NCBI GenBank assembly: GCA_963844435.1
Contig: CAWJOG010000006.1
Coordinates: forward strand, 124,001 to 188,000
DNA: 64,000 bases
From: JBDSLU01 sp963844435
GTDB lineage: Bacteria > Acidobacteriota > Vicinamibacteria > Vicinamibacterales > Vicinamibacteraceae
Direction of reading: 5' to 3'
The stretch's first letter is position 1; each line of letters begins with the position of its first letter. The notes beneath the pieces are model-generated. The model searched no databases. It had not been told where the DNA came from and worked only from the letters and a program-made list of their open reading frames with translations. Position numbers and translations under genes: made by a program. Below are positions 7,778-22,740 of this stretch, piece after piece.

Positions 7778-8947
7778 ATGAGCGTGTCAGTGATCATCGC
7801 GGCCGGCGGCCAGGGGACGCGCCTCGGCGCCGGCGTCCCCAAGCAGTGGCTGGCGGTCGGCGGACGCACCCTGCTCGAACGATCCGTCGCCGCCTTCGAC
7901 GCGCACCCGCGCGTCACCGAGATCGTCATCGTGGTGCCGCCGGGCGCGACTGACGTGCCGGTGCCGGCCACGGCGACGCCGCGCCGCATCGTGACGGGCG
8001 GCGCACGCCGCCAGGACTCCGTCGCCGAGGGCTTCGCCGCGGTGTCGGCCGACGCGTCGGTGATCCTCGTCCACGACGCGGCGCGTCCGTTCGTCACCGC
8101 CGACGTGATCGATCGCGCGATCGACGGCGCCATCGCCGGCGGCGCGGTGGTCCCGGCCGTCCCTGTGCACGACACGGTGAAGCAGGTGGCGCCCGGCGAG
8201 ACCCGCGTCGTCGCGACGCTGCCGCGCGAGACGCTGTTCCTGGCGCAGACGCCGCAGGCGTTCCGGCGCGACGTGCTTGCCGCGGCCATCGACGCGGGGC
8301 GCGGCGGCGCCTCGGGCACCGACGAGGCGATGCTCGCCGAGCAGGCCGGCCACGAGGTCCGCCTGGTCGCCGGCGACGACGCCAACGTGAAGATCACGAC
8401 CGCCGCCGACCTGGAACGGGCCCGGGCCTTCTCCCTGTCCGTCTCCGAGCGGGCGTCGCCGCCGGCCTTCCGCATCGGCACCGGCTACGACCTGCACGTG
8501 TTCGCCGAGGGCCGGCCGCTGATCCTCGGCGGGGTGCGCATTCCCTACGATCGCGGCCTGCGCGGCCACTCCGACGCCGACGCCGTGTGCCACGCGGTGA
8601 CCGACGCGATCCTCGGCGCGGCCAACCTCGGCGACATCGGCCGGCTGTTCCCCGACACGGATCCCCGCCACAAGGACGCCGACAGCCTGGTGCTGCTCGC
8701 CGACGCCGCGTCGCGCGTCCGCGACGCCGGCTGGCAGGTCGTCAACGTCGACGTCGTGGTGATTGCCGAACGCCCGAAGATCGGTCCGCACGCGGCGGCG
8801 ATGCAGGCCTCGCTGGCCGGCCCGCTCGGCGTCGACCCCGGCGCGATCGCGATCAAGGCCAAGACCAACGAAGGCGTCGACGCCACCGGCCGCGGCGAGG
8901 CGCTCGCCGTGCACGCGGTCGCCCTGATCGCGCGGCAGCAGCCGTGA
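7778..8947 (+). CDS. ispDF: Bifunctional IspD/IspF enzyme of the MEP isoprenoid pathway
   Basis: One 389-residue protein carries two non-consecutive steps of the MEP pathway. Residues 1 to about 222 are IspD, which makes CDP-methylerythritol: nucleotide loop AAGGQGTRLGAGVPKQW, VHDAARPFV and FLAQTPQAFRRD. From about residue 230 the protein is IspF, which forms the cyclic diphosphate: GTGYDLHVF with metal ligands Asp238 and His240, the ligand His in RGHSDADAVCHAVTDA, and IKAKTNEGVDATGRGEA. IspDF fusions are known in alpha- and epsilonproteobacteria and some other phyla. No break or missing catalytic residue is visible. The rRNA methyltransferase gene follows after ten bases. Confidence 0.95.
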   Translation: MSVSVIIAAGGQGTRLGAGVPKQWLAVGGRTLLERSVAAFDAHPRVTEIVIVVPPGATDVPVPATATPRRIVTGGARRQDSVAEGFAAVSADASVILVHDAARPFVTADVIDRAIDGAIAGGAVVPAVPVHDTVKQVAPGETRVVATLPRETLFLAQTPQAFRRDVLAAAIDAGRGGASGTDEAMLAEQAGHEVRLVAGDDANVKITTAADLERARAFSLSVSERASPPAFRIGTGYDLHVFAEGRPLILGGVRIPYDRGLRGHSDADAVCHAVTDAILGAANLGDIGRLFPDTDPRHKDADSLVLLADAASRVRDAGWQVVNVDVVVIAERPKIGPHAAAMQASLAGPLGVDPGAIAIKAKTNEGVDATGRGEALAVHAVALIARQQP

Positions 8948-8957
8948 GGTCGAGATC

Positions 8958-9689
8958 ATGATCGTCTACGGCGCGCACGCAGTCTTCGAGGCGCTGCGGG
9001 CGGGACGGGCGACGCGGCTCTCGCTCGTCGCGCGGCCGGGCGGCGCGCCGCCGGCCAACCGGCGCACCGCCGATCTGGTGTCCGAGGCGAAGCGGGCGGG
9101 GGTTCCCGTGGACACCGTCTCCGAGGATCAGGCGTCGCGGCTGGCCGGCGGCCGGCCGCACCAGGGCGTGCTCGCCGAGGTGCAGGCGCCACAGGACTGG
9201 ACACCCGCCGACCTGGTGGCCGGCGCCCGGACACCCGGGCTGTTCGTCGTCCTCGACGGCATCGAGGATCCGCACAACCTGGGCGCCATCCTGCGCACCG
9301 CCGACGCCGCCGGCGTCGACGGCGTGGTCCGACAGGCGCGGCGGTCGGCGCCGCTCGAGGGCGCCGTGGCCAAGACGTCGGCCGGCGCGGTCGCGCATCT
9401 CCGGATCGCGACCGTCGTGAACGTGACCCGCGCCCTCGAGGAGCTGAAGGAGGCCGGCGTGTGGACCGTCGGCCTGGCGGGCGACGGCGCCACGGCCTAC
9501 GACGCCATCGACTTCACCGTGCCGACCGCCATCGTGGCCGGGGCCGAAGGGACCGGCCTGCGGCGGCTGGTCCGCGACGCCTGCGACCACGTGGCGGCGA
9601 TCCCGATGGCCGGCCGGGTCTCGAGCCTGAACGTCTCGGTGGCGACCGCGATCGTGCTCTTCGAGGCGGTGCGCCAGCGCCGCCGTTGA
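8958..9689 (+). CDS. rlmB: 23S rRNA 2'-O-methyltransferase, RlmB/TrmH family (SPOUT)
   Basis: The protein is a SPOUT-class 2'-O-ribose methyltransferase; RlmB methylates G2251 of 23S rRNA. In its 243 residues the N-terminal substrate-binding domain begins IVYGAHAVFEALRAGR, and the catalytic domain has the three knot motifs LDGIEDPHNLGAILRTADAAG (split here as DGIEDPHNLGAILRT and ADAAG), GAEGTGLRRLV and IPMAGRVSSLNVSVATAI. The length and the N-terminal domain favour RlmB over TrmH, but a related SPOUT methyltransferase is possible. The TGA at 9687-9689 lies inside a good promoter for the next operon. Confidence 0.85.
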   Translation: MIVYGAHAVFEALRAGRATRLSLVARPGGAPPANRRTADLVSEAKRAGVPVDTVSEDQASRLAGGRPHQGVLAEVQAPQDWTPADLVAGARTPGLFVVLDGIEDPHNLGAILRTADAAGVDGVVRQARRSAPLEGAVAKTSAGAVAHLRIATVVNVTRALEELKEAGVWTVGLAGDGATAYDAIDFTVPTAIVAGAEGTGLRRLVRDACDHVAAIPMAGRVSSLNVSVATAIVLFEAVRQRRR

Positions 9690-9715
9690 CCCGCCGGCCG
9701 AACCGGTCCTATACT
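9686..9715 (+). promoter_or_regulatory. Sigma70-type promoter P1 of the tRNA-rpmG-secE operon
   Basis: TTGACC at 9686-9691 and TATACT at 9710-9715 are separated by 18 bases, a near-consensus promoter that overlaps the rlmB stop codon. Transcription would begin near 9722 and give a leader of about 140 bases before the first tRNA. Confidence 0.75.
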
Positions 9716-9820
9716 TGGAGGTTCTGGTCGGTCGAACGGATCCGCCGAGTGTCCCGGTCGCGTCGGGACAGGTCCCCGGAAAGCGCAGGGGACGGGTCGA
9801 TTGGCCATCTGGAATCGGAT

Positions 9821-9849
9821 TTGCTGGCGGCCGGCCGGCGTGCTAGACT
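9821..9849 (+). promoter_or_regulatory. Sigma70-type promoter P2 of the tRNA-rpmG-secE operon
   Basis: TTGCTG at 9821-9826 and TAGACT at 9844-9849 are spaced by exactly 17 bases, and the -10 box lies 14 bases before tRNA-Thr. Together with P1 at 9686 this gives the tandem promoter arrangement often seen for strongly expressed stable-RNA genes. The 105 bases between P1 and P2 hold no gene. Confidence 0.65.
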
Positions 9850-9863
9850 TGCGACTTTGTCCG

Positions 9864-9940
9864 GCTGGCGTAGCTCAGCCCGGTAGAGCAGCTGATTTGT
9901 AATCAGCCGGTCGGGGGTTCGAATCCCTTCGCCAGCTCCA
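9864..9940 (+). tRNA. tRNA-Thr (anticodon TGT)
   Basis: A full cloverleaf can be drawn: acceptor stem GCTGGCG/CGCCAGC, D arm GCTCAGCCCGGTAGAGC, anticodon arm GCTGA-TTTGTAA-TCAGC with anticodon TGT, and T arm GGGGGTTCGAATCCC. The 3' CCA is encoded (9938-9940). It is the first of a four-tRNA run. Confidence 0.95.
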
Positions 9941-10045
9941 GTAATGGACCTGCACGAGCGGGTCGCCAGAAGGGAAACGAGGTCCAGCCGCGGCACGTCC
10001 TACCACCATCACGAATCACCCAGGCCGGAGCCCGCGCGGGCGCAT

Positions 10046-10132
10046 GGCGAGGTTGCGGAGCGGTCAAACGCGGCAGACTGTAAATCTGTTGCCCTAGTGG
10101 CTTCGAAGGTTCGAATCCTTCCCTCGCCACCA
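10046..10132 (+). tRNA. tRNA-Tyr (anticodon GTA)
   Basis: At 87 bases with a long variable arm this is a class II tRNA. Acceptor stem GGCGAGG/CCTCGCC, anticodon loop CTGTAAA with anticodon GTA, and T arm AAGGTTCGAATCCTT; CCA is encoded at 10130-10132. A Tyr-Gly-Thr order before tuf/rpmG/secE is widespread in bacteria. Confidence 0.95.
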
Positions 10133-10197
10133 TCCACTGACGCGGGTGGGACCAGCCGGGGGTCGTGAGGATGGAAGTGGATGCGCGAGAAGGCTTT

Positions 10198-10272
10198 GCG
10201 GGAGTAACTCAATGGTAGAGTCACAGCCTTCCAAGCTGTTGGTTGCGGGTTCGATTCCCGTCTCCCGCTCCA
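10198..10272 (+). tRNA. tRNA-Gly (anticodon TCC)
   Basis: Acceptor stem GCGGGAG/CTCCCGC, anticodon loop CTTCCAA with anticodon TCC, T arm GCGGGTTCGATTCCCGT, and encoded CCA at 10270-10272. It follows tRNA-Tyr in the same cluster. Confidence 0.95.
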
Positions 10273-10303
10273 GAAGGGCCCCGGTTGGGGCAAGGCCGTC
10301 GAT

Positions 10304-10379
10304 GCCGATGTAGCTCAGTTGGCAGAGCACGTCCTTGGTAAGGACGAGGTCACCGGTTCGATCCCGGTCATCGGCTCCA
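10304..10379 (+). tRNA. tRNA-Thr (anticodon GGT)
   Basis: Acceptor stem GCCGATG/CATCGGC, anticodon arm CGTCC-TTGGTAA-GGACG with anticodon GGT, T arm ACCGGTTCGATCCCGGT, and encoded CCA at 10377-10379. In many bacteria tuf follows this tRNA; here rpmG follows after 44 bases instead. Confidence 0.95.
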
Positions 10380-10423
10380 CAGATTTTTCAGGCAAGACCA
10401 GATCGTACGTAGAAACGAACATC

Positions 10424-10573
10424 ATGCGAGACAACATCGCCCTGGCGTGCACCGAGTGCAAGCGTCGCAACTACGTGACGACGAAGAACAAGAAGAAGAC
10501 CACCGAGCGCCTGCAGATGAAGAAGTTCTGCAGCTGGTGCCGGACGCACACGGCGCACAAGGAAACCAAGTAG
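10424..10573 (+). CDS. rpmG: 50S ribosomal protein bL33
   Basis: bL33 is a small protein near the E site of the large subunit. The 49 residues include both zinc-binding CxxC pairs, ACTECKRRNY and FCSWCRTHTAHKETK, so this is the zinc-dependent form. The ATG at 10424 gives the usual start MRDNIALACTEC. The TAG stop overlaps the first two bases of tRNA-Trp, so the mRNA end must be formed when the tRNA is cut out. The gene sits between tRNA-Thr and tRNA-Trp, as in many genomes. Confidence 0.95.
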   Translation: MRDNIALACTECKRRNYVTTKNKKKTTERLQMKKFCSWCRTHTAHKETK

Positions 10574-10647
10574 GTCAGTAGCTCAATTGGCAGAGCACCG
10601 GTCTCCAAAACCGGGGGCTGGGGGTTCGAGTCCCTCCTGACCTGCCA
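10572..10647 (+). tRNA. tRNA-Trp (anticodon CCA)
   Basis: Acceptor stem AGGTCAG/CTGACCT, anticodon arm CCGGT-CTCCAAA-ACCGG with anticodon CCA, T arm GGGGGTTCGAGTCCCTC, and encoded 3' CCA at 10645-10647. Its 5' end overlaps the rpmG stop codon by two bases. tRNA-Trp just before secE is a conserved arrangement. Confidence 0.95.
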
Positions 10648-10684
10648 TGTGTCCAGTCGTCACCATCGGTTGTCGAGCGAATTC

Positions 10685-10963
10685 ATGAAGACCGCGAGCA
10701 TGGATAACACCACTGACGGACCAGTCAAGCCGCGGACCCGCGCGGCCGGCGGTCCGGTCGAATGGTGGGGGCGCGCCCGCGCGTTCCTCGTTGATGTGCG
10801 TGCCGAGATGCGCCGGGTGACGTGGCCGACACGGGCGGAGGTCATCGCGACCACCTGGGTCGTGGTCCTGTTCTCCGCCGTCATCGGGACGTATCTCTGG
10901 GGGCTCGACGTGCTGTTCGCGCGGGCGGTGAACTGGGCGTTCAAGGCGCTGGGGGCGGCATGA
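10685..10963 (+). CDS. secE: Preprotein translocase subunit SecE
   Basis: SecE is the essential small clamp of the SecYEG protein-export channel. The 92-residue protein has the conserved amphipathic helix FLVDVRAEMRRVTWPTRAEV followed by one transmembrane segment (TTWVVVLFSAVIGTYLWGL). The start at 10685 (MKTASMDNTTDG) is chosen from the AT-rich spacer before it; 10700 is an equally possible ATG, and longer forms would run into tRNA-Trp. The TGA overlaps the nusG ATG. Its partner SecY is encoded at 56946-58335. Confidence 0.92.
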   Translation: MKTASMDNTTDGPVKPRTRAAGGPVEWWGRARAFLVDVRAEMRRVTWPTRAEVIATTWVVVLFSAVIGTYLWGLDVLFARAVNWAFKALGAA

Positions 10964-11502
10964 CCGACGTCATGACCAAGCAGTGGTTCATCGTCCACAC
11001 CTACTCGGGTTTCGAGAAGAAGGTGAAGCAGTCGCTCGAGCAGCGCGTCAAGGCCTACGGCCTGGGCGACGAGTTCGGCGAGGTGCTGATCCCGACCGAG
11101 GACGTGGTGGAGATGCGCGGCGGCCGCAAGGTCGTCAGCTCGAAGCGCTTCTTCCCGGGCTACCTCCTCGTCGAGATGCACATGTCCGACGAGGCGTGGC
11201 ACGTCGTGAAGAACACGCCGAAGGTCACCGGCTTCGTCGGGGCCGGCGCCAAGCCGACGCCGCTCACCCGTGAAGAGGTCGACCAGATCCTCCTGCAGGT
11301 GACCGTCGCGGCCGAGAAGCCGAAGCCGAAGTACAGCTTCGAAAAGGGCGACCAGGTACGCATCAACGAGGGGCCGTTCACGAACTTCAACGGCCTCGTC
11401 GACGAAGTGAACACCGAGAAGAGCACGCTCAAGGTGATGGTCACGATCTTCGGCCGCTCGACGCCGGTCGAACTGGATTTCCTGCAGGTCGAGAAGCTCT
11501 AA
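10960..11502 (+). CDS. nusG: Transcription termination/antitermination factor NusG
   Basis: NusG binds RNA polymerase and links it to the ribosome or to Rho. The 180 residues contain the NGN domain (KQWFIVHTYSGFEKKVKQSL, then SSKRFFPGYLLVEMHM and VTGFVGAGAKPTPL) and the C-terminal KOW domain (FEKGDQVRINEGPFTNFNG). The ATG at 10960 overlaps the secE stop by four bases, so the two are coupled. A second ATG (MTKQWF) lies five codons in. The sequence is of normal length with no insert. Confidence 0.97.
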   Translation: MTDVMTKQWFIVHTYSGFEKKVKQSLEQRVKAYGLGDEFGEVLIPTEDVVEMRGGRKVVSSKRFFPGYLLVEMHMSDEAWHVVKNTPKVTGFVGAGAKPTPLTREEVDQILLQVTVAAEKPKPKYSFEKGDQVRINEGPFTNFNGLVDEVNTEKSTLKVMVTIFGRSTPVELDFLQVEKL

Positions 11503-11512
11503 AGCACAGGTT

Positions 11513-11938
11513 ATGGCGAAGAAAGTACAAGCCCAGGTGAAGCTCCAGATCGCAGCAGGCAAAGCCACGCCTGCTCCGCCCGTCGGGACCGCTCTCGGTC
11601 CCCAGGGCGTGAACATCATGGACTTCTGCAAGAACTTCAACGCGAAGACCGCTGGCCAGGACGGCCTGATCATCCCGGTGGTGGTCACGGTCTACGTCGA
11701 CCGGTCGTACTCGTTCATCACGAAGACGCCGCCGGCCCCGGTGCTGCTCAAGCGCGCCGCCAAGATCGCCAAGGGCTCGGCCGAGCCGAACAAGGCCAAG
11801 GTCGGCACGGTCACGCGGAAGGACGTCGAGGAAATCGCGCGGCTCAAGCTGCCCGACCTCAACACCGACAACATCGAAGCGGCCATCCGCAGCGTCGCCG
11901 GCACGGCGCGCTCGATGGGGCTCGACGTCGTCGGCTAG
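11513..11938 (+). CDS. rplK: 50S ribosomal protein uL11
   Basis: uL11 forms the base of the GTPase-activating stalk with 23S rRNA. At 141 residues it is standard: QVKLQIAAGKATPAPPVGTA, LGPQGVNIMDFCKNFN, SYSFITKTPPAPVLLKRAA and the C-terminal rRNA-binding domain ending IRSVAGTARSMGLDVVG. It begins ten bases after nusG with only a weak ribosome binding site. A 106-base structured spacer separates it from rplA. Confidence 0.97.
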   Translation: MAKKVQAQVKLQIAAGKATPAPPVGTALGPQGVNIMDFCKNFNAKTAGQDGLIIPVVVTVYVDRSYSFITKTPPAPVLLKRAAKIAKGSAEPNKAKVGTVTRKDVEEIARLKLPDLNTDNIEAAIRSVAGTARSMGLDVVG

Positions 11939-12044
11939 CACGGCTCGGGCAGGGCCGCCGGCCGCGTCAGCGGCGGCCATGCCAGACAAGCAACCGGACG
12001 TGGGAGGGCGCGCGAGCGCCCGCCAGCACCACTGGAGGGTTCCG
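11939..12044 (+). promoter_or_regulatory. rplK-rplA spacer with two hairpins, possible L1 control region
   Basis: The spacer can fold GGCCGCCG against CGGCGGCC (about 11954-11978) and GGGCGC-GCGA-GCGCCC with a tetraloop (12006-12021). The second lies about 20 bases before the GGAGGGT ribosome binding site of rplA. Ribosomal protein L1 represses its own operon in several bacteria, usually by binding a leader that mimics its rRNA site; whether this RNA does so is not known. Confidence 0.35.
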
Positions 12045-12737
12045 ATGGGGAAGAAGTTCGAGGCCGCTCAGGCCCAGGTCGCCGATCGCCCGTATACGCT
12101 CGAAGAGGCGATTCCGCTCGTTCAGAAGGTCAAGTACACGAAGTTCGACGAGACCGTCGAGATGGCCCTCCGGCTCGGCGTCGACCCGAAGCACGCCGAC
12201 CAGATGGTCCGCGGCACGGTCGTGCTGCCGCACGGGCTGGGCAAGACCAAGCGGGTCCTGGTCATCGCCGGTCCCGACAAGCAGAAGGACGCCACCGAAG
12301 CCGGCGCCGACACCGTCGCGGGTGAAGAGGTCGTCGACAAGATCATGGGCGGCTGGGTCGACTTCGACGCCGTCGTCGCGACGCCGGACATGATGCGGGC
12401 GGTCGGCCGTCTCGGCAAGGTGCTTGGCCCGCGCGGCCTGATGCCGAACCCGAAGACCGGCACCGTGACCACCGACATCGCCAAGGCGGTGCGCGAGATC
12501 AAGGCGGGCAAGGTCGAGTTCCGCGTCGACAAGACCGGCATCGTCCACGCCCCGATCGGCAAGTGGTCCTTCGAGACCGCGAAGCTGGTCGCCAACGCCC
12601 ACGCGCTGGTCGACAGCGTGGTCAAGGCCAAGCCGCCGGCCGCCAAGGGCAAGTACCTGAAGAGCGTCACGGTGTCCTCGACGATGGGCCCGGGCGTCCG
12701 GGTCGACACGACCGCCGTCGAGACGGTGGCGCACTAG
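12045..12737 (+). CDS. rplA: 50S ribosomal protein uL1
   Basis: uL1 binds the mobile L1 stalk of 23S rRNA and represses its own mRNA in many bacteria. The 230 residues include YTLEEAIPLVQKVKYTKFDE, RGTVVLPHGLGKTKRVLV, the RNA-binding stretch RLGKVLGPRGLMPNPKTGTV and the C-terminal TVSSTMGPGVRVDT. The ATG at 12045 follows a strong GGAGGGT site; an in-frame ATG at 11979 would place 22 unrelated residues in front. Confidence 0.96.
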   Translation: MGKKFEAAQAQVADRPYTLEEAIPLVQKVKYTKFDETVEMALRLGVDPKHADQMVRGTVVLPHGLGKTKRVLVIAGPDKQKDATEAGADTVAGEEVVDKIMGGWVDFDAVVATPDMMRAVGRLGKVLGPRGLMPNPKTGTVTTDIAKAVREIKAGKVEFRVDKTGIVHAPIGKWSFETAKLVANAHALVDSVVKAKPPAAKGKYLKSVTVSSTMGPGVRVDTTAVETVAH

Positions 12738-12790
12738 GCGGGCGACCGCGGGATTCAGGAACCCCCGAACGGGGCCAGGAAAAAGACGTC

Positions 12791-13330
12791 ATGGCAGTCT
12801 CACGCGCAGACAAAACCACCGAGCTCCAGGAGCTCACCACGGCCTTCGGCCAGTCGCAGACGGCGATTCTCCTCGACTACAAGGGCATCAAGGTCCCCGA
12901 GGTCACCGAGCTTCGCCGCCAGGTCAGGGCGGTCAAGGGCACCTACAAGGTCATCAAGAACACGCTCGCCCGGCGGGCGATCAGCGGCACGGCGTTCGAG
13001 TCGCTGGCGCCGCACTTCCAGGGCACCGTGGCCCTCGCCTACAGCGAGGCCGACCCGGTCGTCCTGGCCAAGACGCTGACCACGTTCGCCAAGACGACCC
13101 CGGCCCTGAAGATCAAGGCCGCCGTCGTCGACGGCAAGGCGCTCAAGGACACCGAAGTCGGCGAGCTCGCGACGCTGCCCGGCAAGCCGGAGCTGTACGC
13201 GAAGCTGCTGTTCCTGCTGCAGGCGCCGATGGTCCAGCTCGTCACGGTGCTGAGCGCCACGCCGCGGGATCTCGTCACGGTACTGTCGGAAGTCGAGAAG
13301 AAAAAGCAGTCCGGGGAAGCCGGGGAATAG
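12791..13330 (+). CDS. rplJ: 50S ribosomal protein uL10
   Basis: uL10 anchors the bL12 stalk to the ribosome. The 179-residue protein starts MAVSRADKTTELQELT and contains LLDYKGIKVPEVTELRRQVR, VIKNTLARRAI and the C-terminal helix that holds the L12 dimers (LLQAPMVQLVTVLSATPRDL). It lies 53 bases after rplA and 43 before rplL. The upstream gap carries CCCCCGAACGGGG, a possible small hairpin near the ribosome binding site, in the place where L10 autoregulation acts in other bacteria. Confidence 0.96.
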   Translation: MAVSRADKTTELQELTTAFGQSQTAILLDYKGIKVPEVTELRRQVRAVKGTYKVIKNTLARRAISGTAFESLAPHFQGTVALAYSEADPVVLAKTLTTFAKTTPALKIKAAVVDGKALKDTEVGELATLPGKPELYAKLLFLLQAPMVQLVTVLSATPRDLVTVLSEVEKKKQSGEAGE

Positions 13331-13373
13331 CTTTCAGCTCTCGTTGCTGAGAGCTACTAAGGAGCAGAGAACG

Positions 13374-13754
13374 ATGTCACTCACGCAGGATCAGGTCGTC
13401 GAATACGTCAAGAACATCTCGGTGCTGGAGTGCTCGCAGCTCGTCAAGCGCCTCGAGCAGGAGCTCGGCGTCTCGGCTGCGGCGGCAGCGCCGGTGGCTG
13501 TGGCGGGTGGCGGCGGCGCGGCGGCGGCCGCGGTCGAGGAAAAGACGGAGTTCACCGTCACCCTCACCGACGTGGGCGCGAACAAGATCAACGTGATCAA
13601 GGTCGTCCGCGAGGTGACCAGCCTCGGTCTGAAGGAAGCCAAGGACCTCGTCGAAGCCGCGCCCAAGGCGGTCAAGGAAGCCGTGAACAAGGACGAGGCG
13701 GCGACCATCAAGAAGAAGTTCGAGGACGTCGGCGCCAAGGTCGAAGTCAAGTAG
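13374..13754 (+). CDS. rplL: 50S ribosomal protein bL12
   Basis: bL12 forms the flexible stalk that recruits translation GTPases. The 126 residues show the N-terminal dimer domain (LTQDQVVEYVKNISVLEC), an Ala/Gly hinge (AAAAAPVAVAGGGGAAAAA) and the C-terminal domain with INVIKVVREVTSLGLKEAKD and LVEAAPKAVKE. The start at 13374 has the AGGAGCAGAG ribosome binding site just upstream; the earlier in-frame ATG at 13344 is less likely. Multiple copies per ribosome explain the very strong codon bias. Confidence 0.97.
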   Translation: MSLTQDQVVEYVKNISVLECSQLVKRLEQELGVSAAAAAPVAVAGGGGAAAAAVEEKTEFTVTLTDVGANKINVIKVVREVTSLGLKEAKDLVEAAPKAVKEAVNKDEAATIKKKFEDVGAKVEVK

Positions 13755-14006
13755 CTTCCCGGCGTCGTGTTTCACCCTGGCCGGCCGCCCTCGTCCCCGA
13801 AGGCAGCCGGCTCAGGCCGTTTCTCGAAGGAATAGACGATCACGGCCAGCGTGGCAGGACCACGGACGCATCGGATCCCGCACGGCGAGCGCGCTCAGCG
13901 CTCGCGGCGGGAGAGGTGTGGCCCGTGGGCGTCGCGTTGGATCACCACTGCCAGCCTTGTTGGGGCAAGTGGCTGTCGTTCATAGGCCGTTTGGGACTTC
14001 ACGCAC
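13755..14006 (+). promoter_or_regulatory. rplL-rpoB spacer with a GC-rich hairpin
   Basis: These 252 bases carry no gene. The clearest structure is GCGAGCGC-GCTCA-GCGCTCGC (13885-13905), an eight-pair stem with a five-base loop and no following T-run. In E. coli an attenuator and an RNase III site lie in this spacer and set the ratio of ribosomal to polymerase mRNA; a similar role is possible. No convincing promoter was seen. Confidence 0.4.
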
Positions 14007-18209
<4,203 letters not shown>

Positions 18210-18277
18210 GACGGGCGTTCGGCCCGTCTCCTTTCCTGAGCCATTCGTAGCCGAGAGCCGGAGTTCGAGGACACCAC

Positions 18278-22487
<4,210 letters not shown>

Positions 22488-22516
22488 GAGCCGGCGACCA
22501 GCAGGTACGACACGAA

Positions 22517-22545
22517 GGGCGCAGCCGAAAGGCTGCGCCCTTTTT
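22517..22545 (+). terminator. Rho-independent terminator after rpoC
   Basis: A ten-pair GC-rich stem GGGCGCAGCC/GGCTGCGCCC closes a GAAA tetraloop and is followed directly by five T residues. It is the best intrinsic terminator in the window and ends the long tRNA-rpmG-secE-rpoBC transcription unit. Confidence 0.95.
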
Positions 22546-22740
22546 GCGTTTGTGGGAGATCGTCTCGCGAACGCTCCGTGCGCGCCCCTGTCGACGATTC
22601 GACGGCCCACCCGGCCGTCGCTCGAGGCCGTTCGTTCGGGGCCCGACCGTCGTTCCCTTCAACGTGCGGGTTTCGCTTGCGAACAGGGGCCGCCTGCATG
22701 GAGCGAGGGCGTCCGCTGGCGGTCGGCGCCCAGGAGCAGG
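22546..22740 (+). other. Non-coding gap before the large secreted protein gene
   Basis: No gene or RNA was recognised here. A purine-rich CAGGAGCAGG stretch just before 22741 can serve as ribosome binding site. No strong -35/-10 pair is visible, so the promoter of the next gene is not assigned. Confidence 0.4.

Noticed and set aside
10380..10423. A remnant of a second tuf between tRNA-Thr and rpmG
   Set aside because: The gap is only 44 bases and has no resemblance to either end of tuf.
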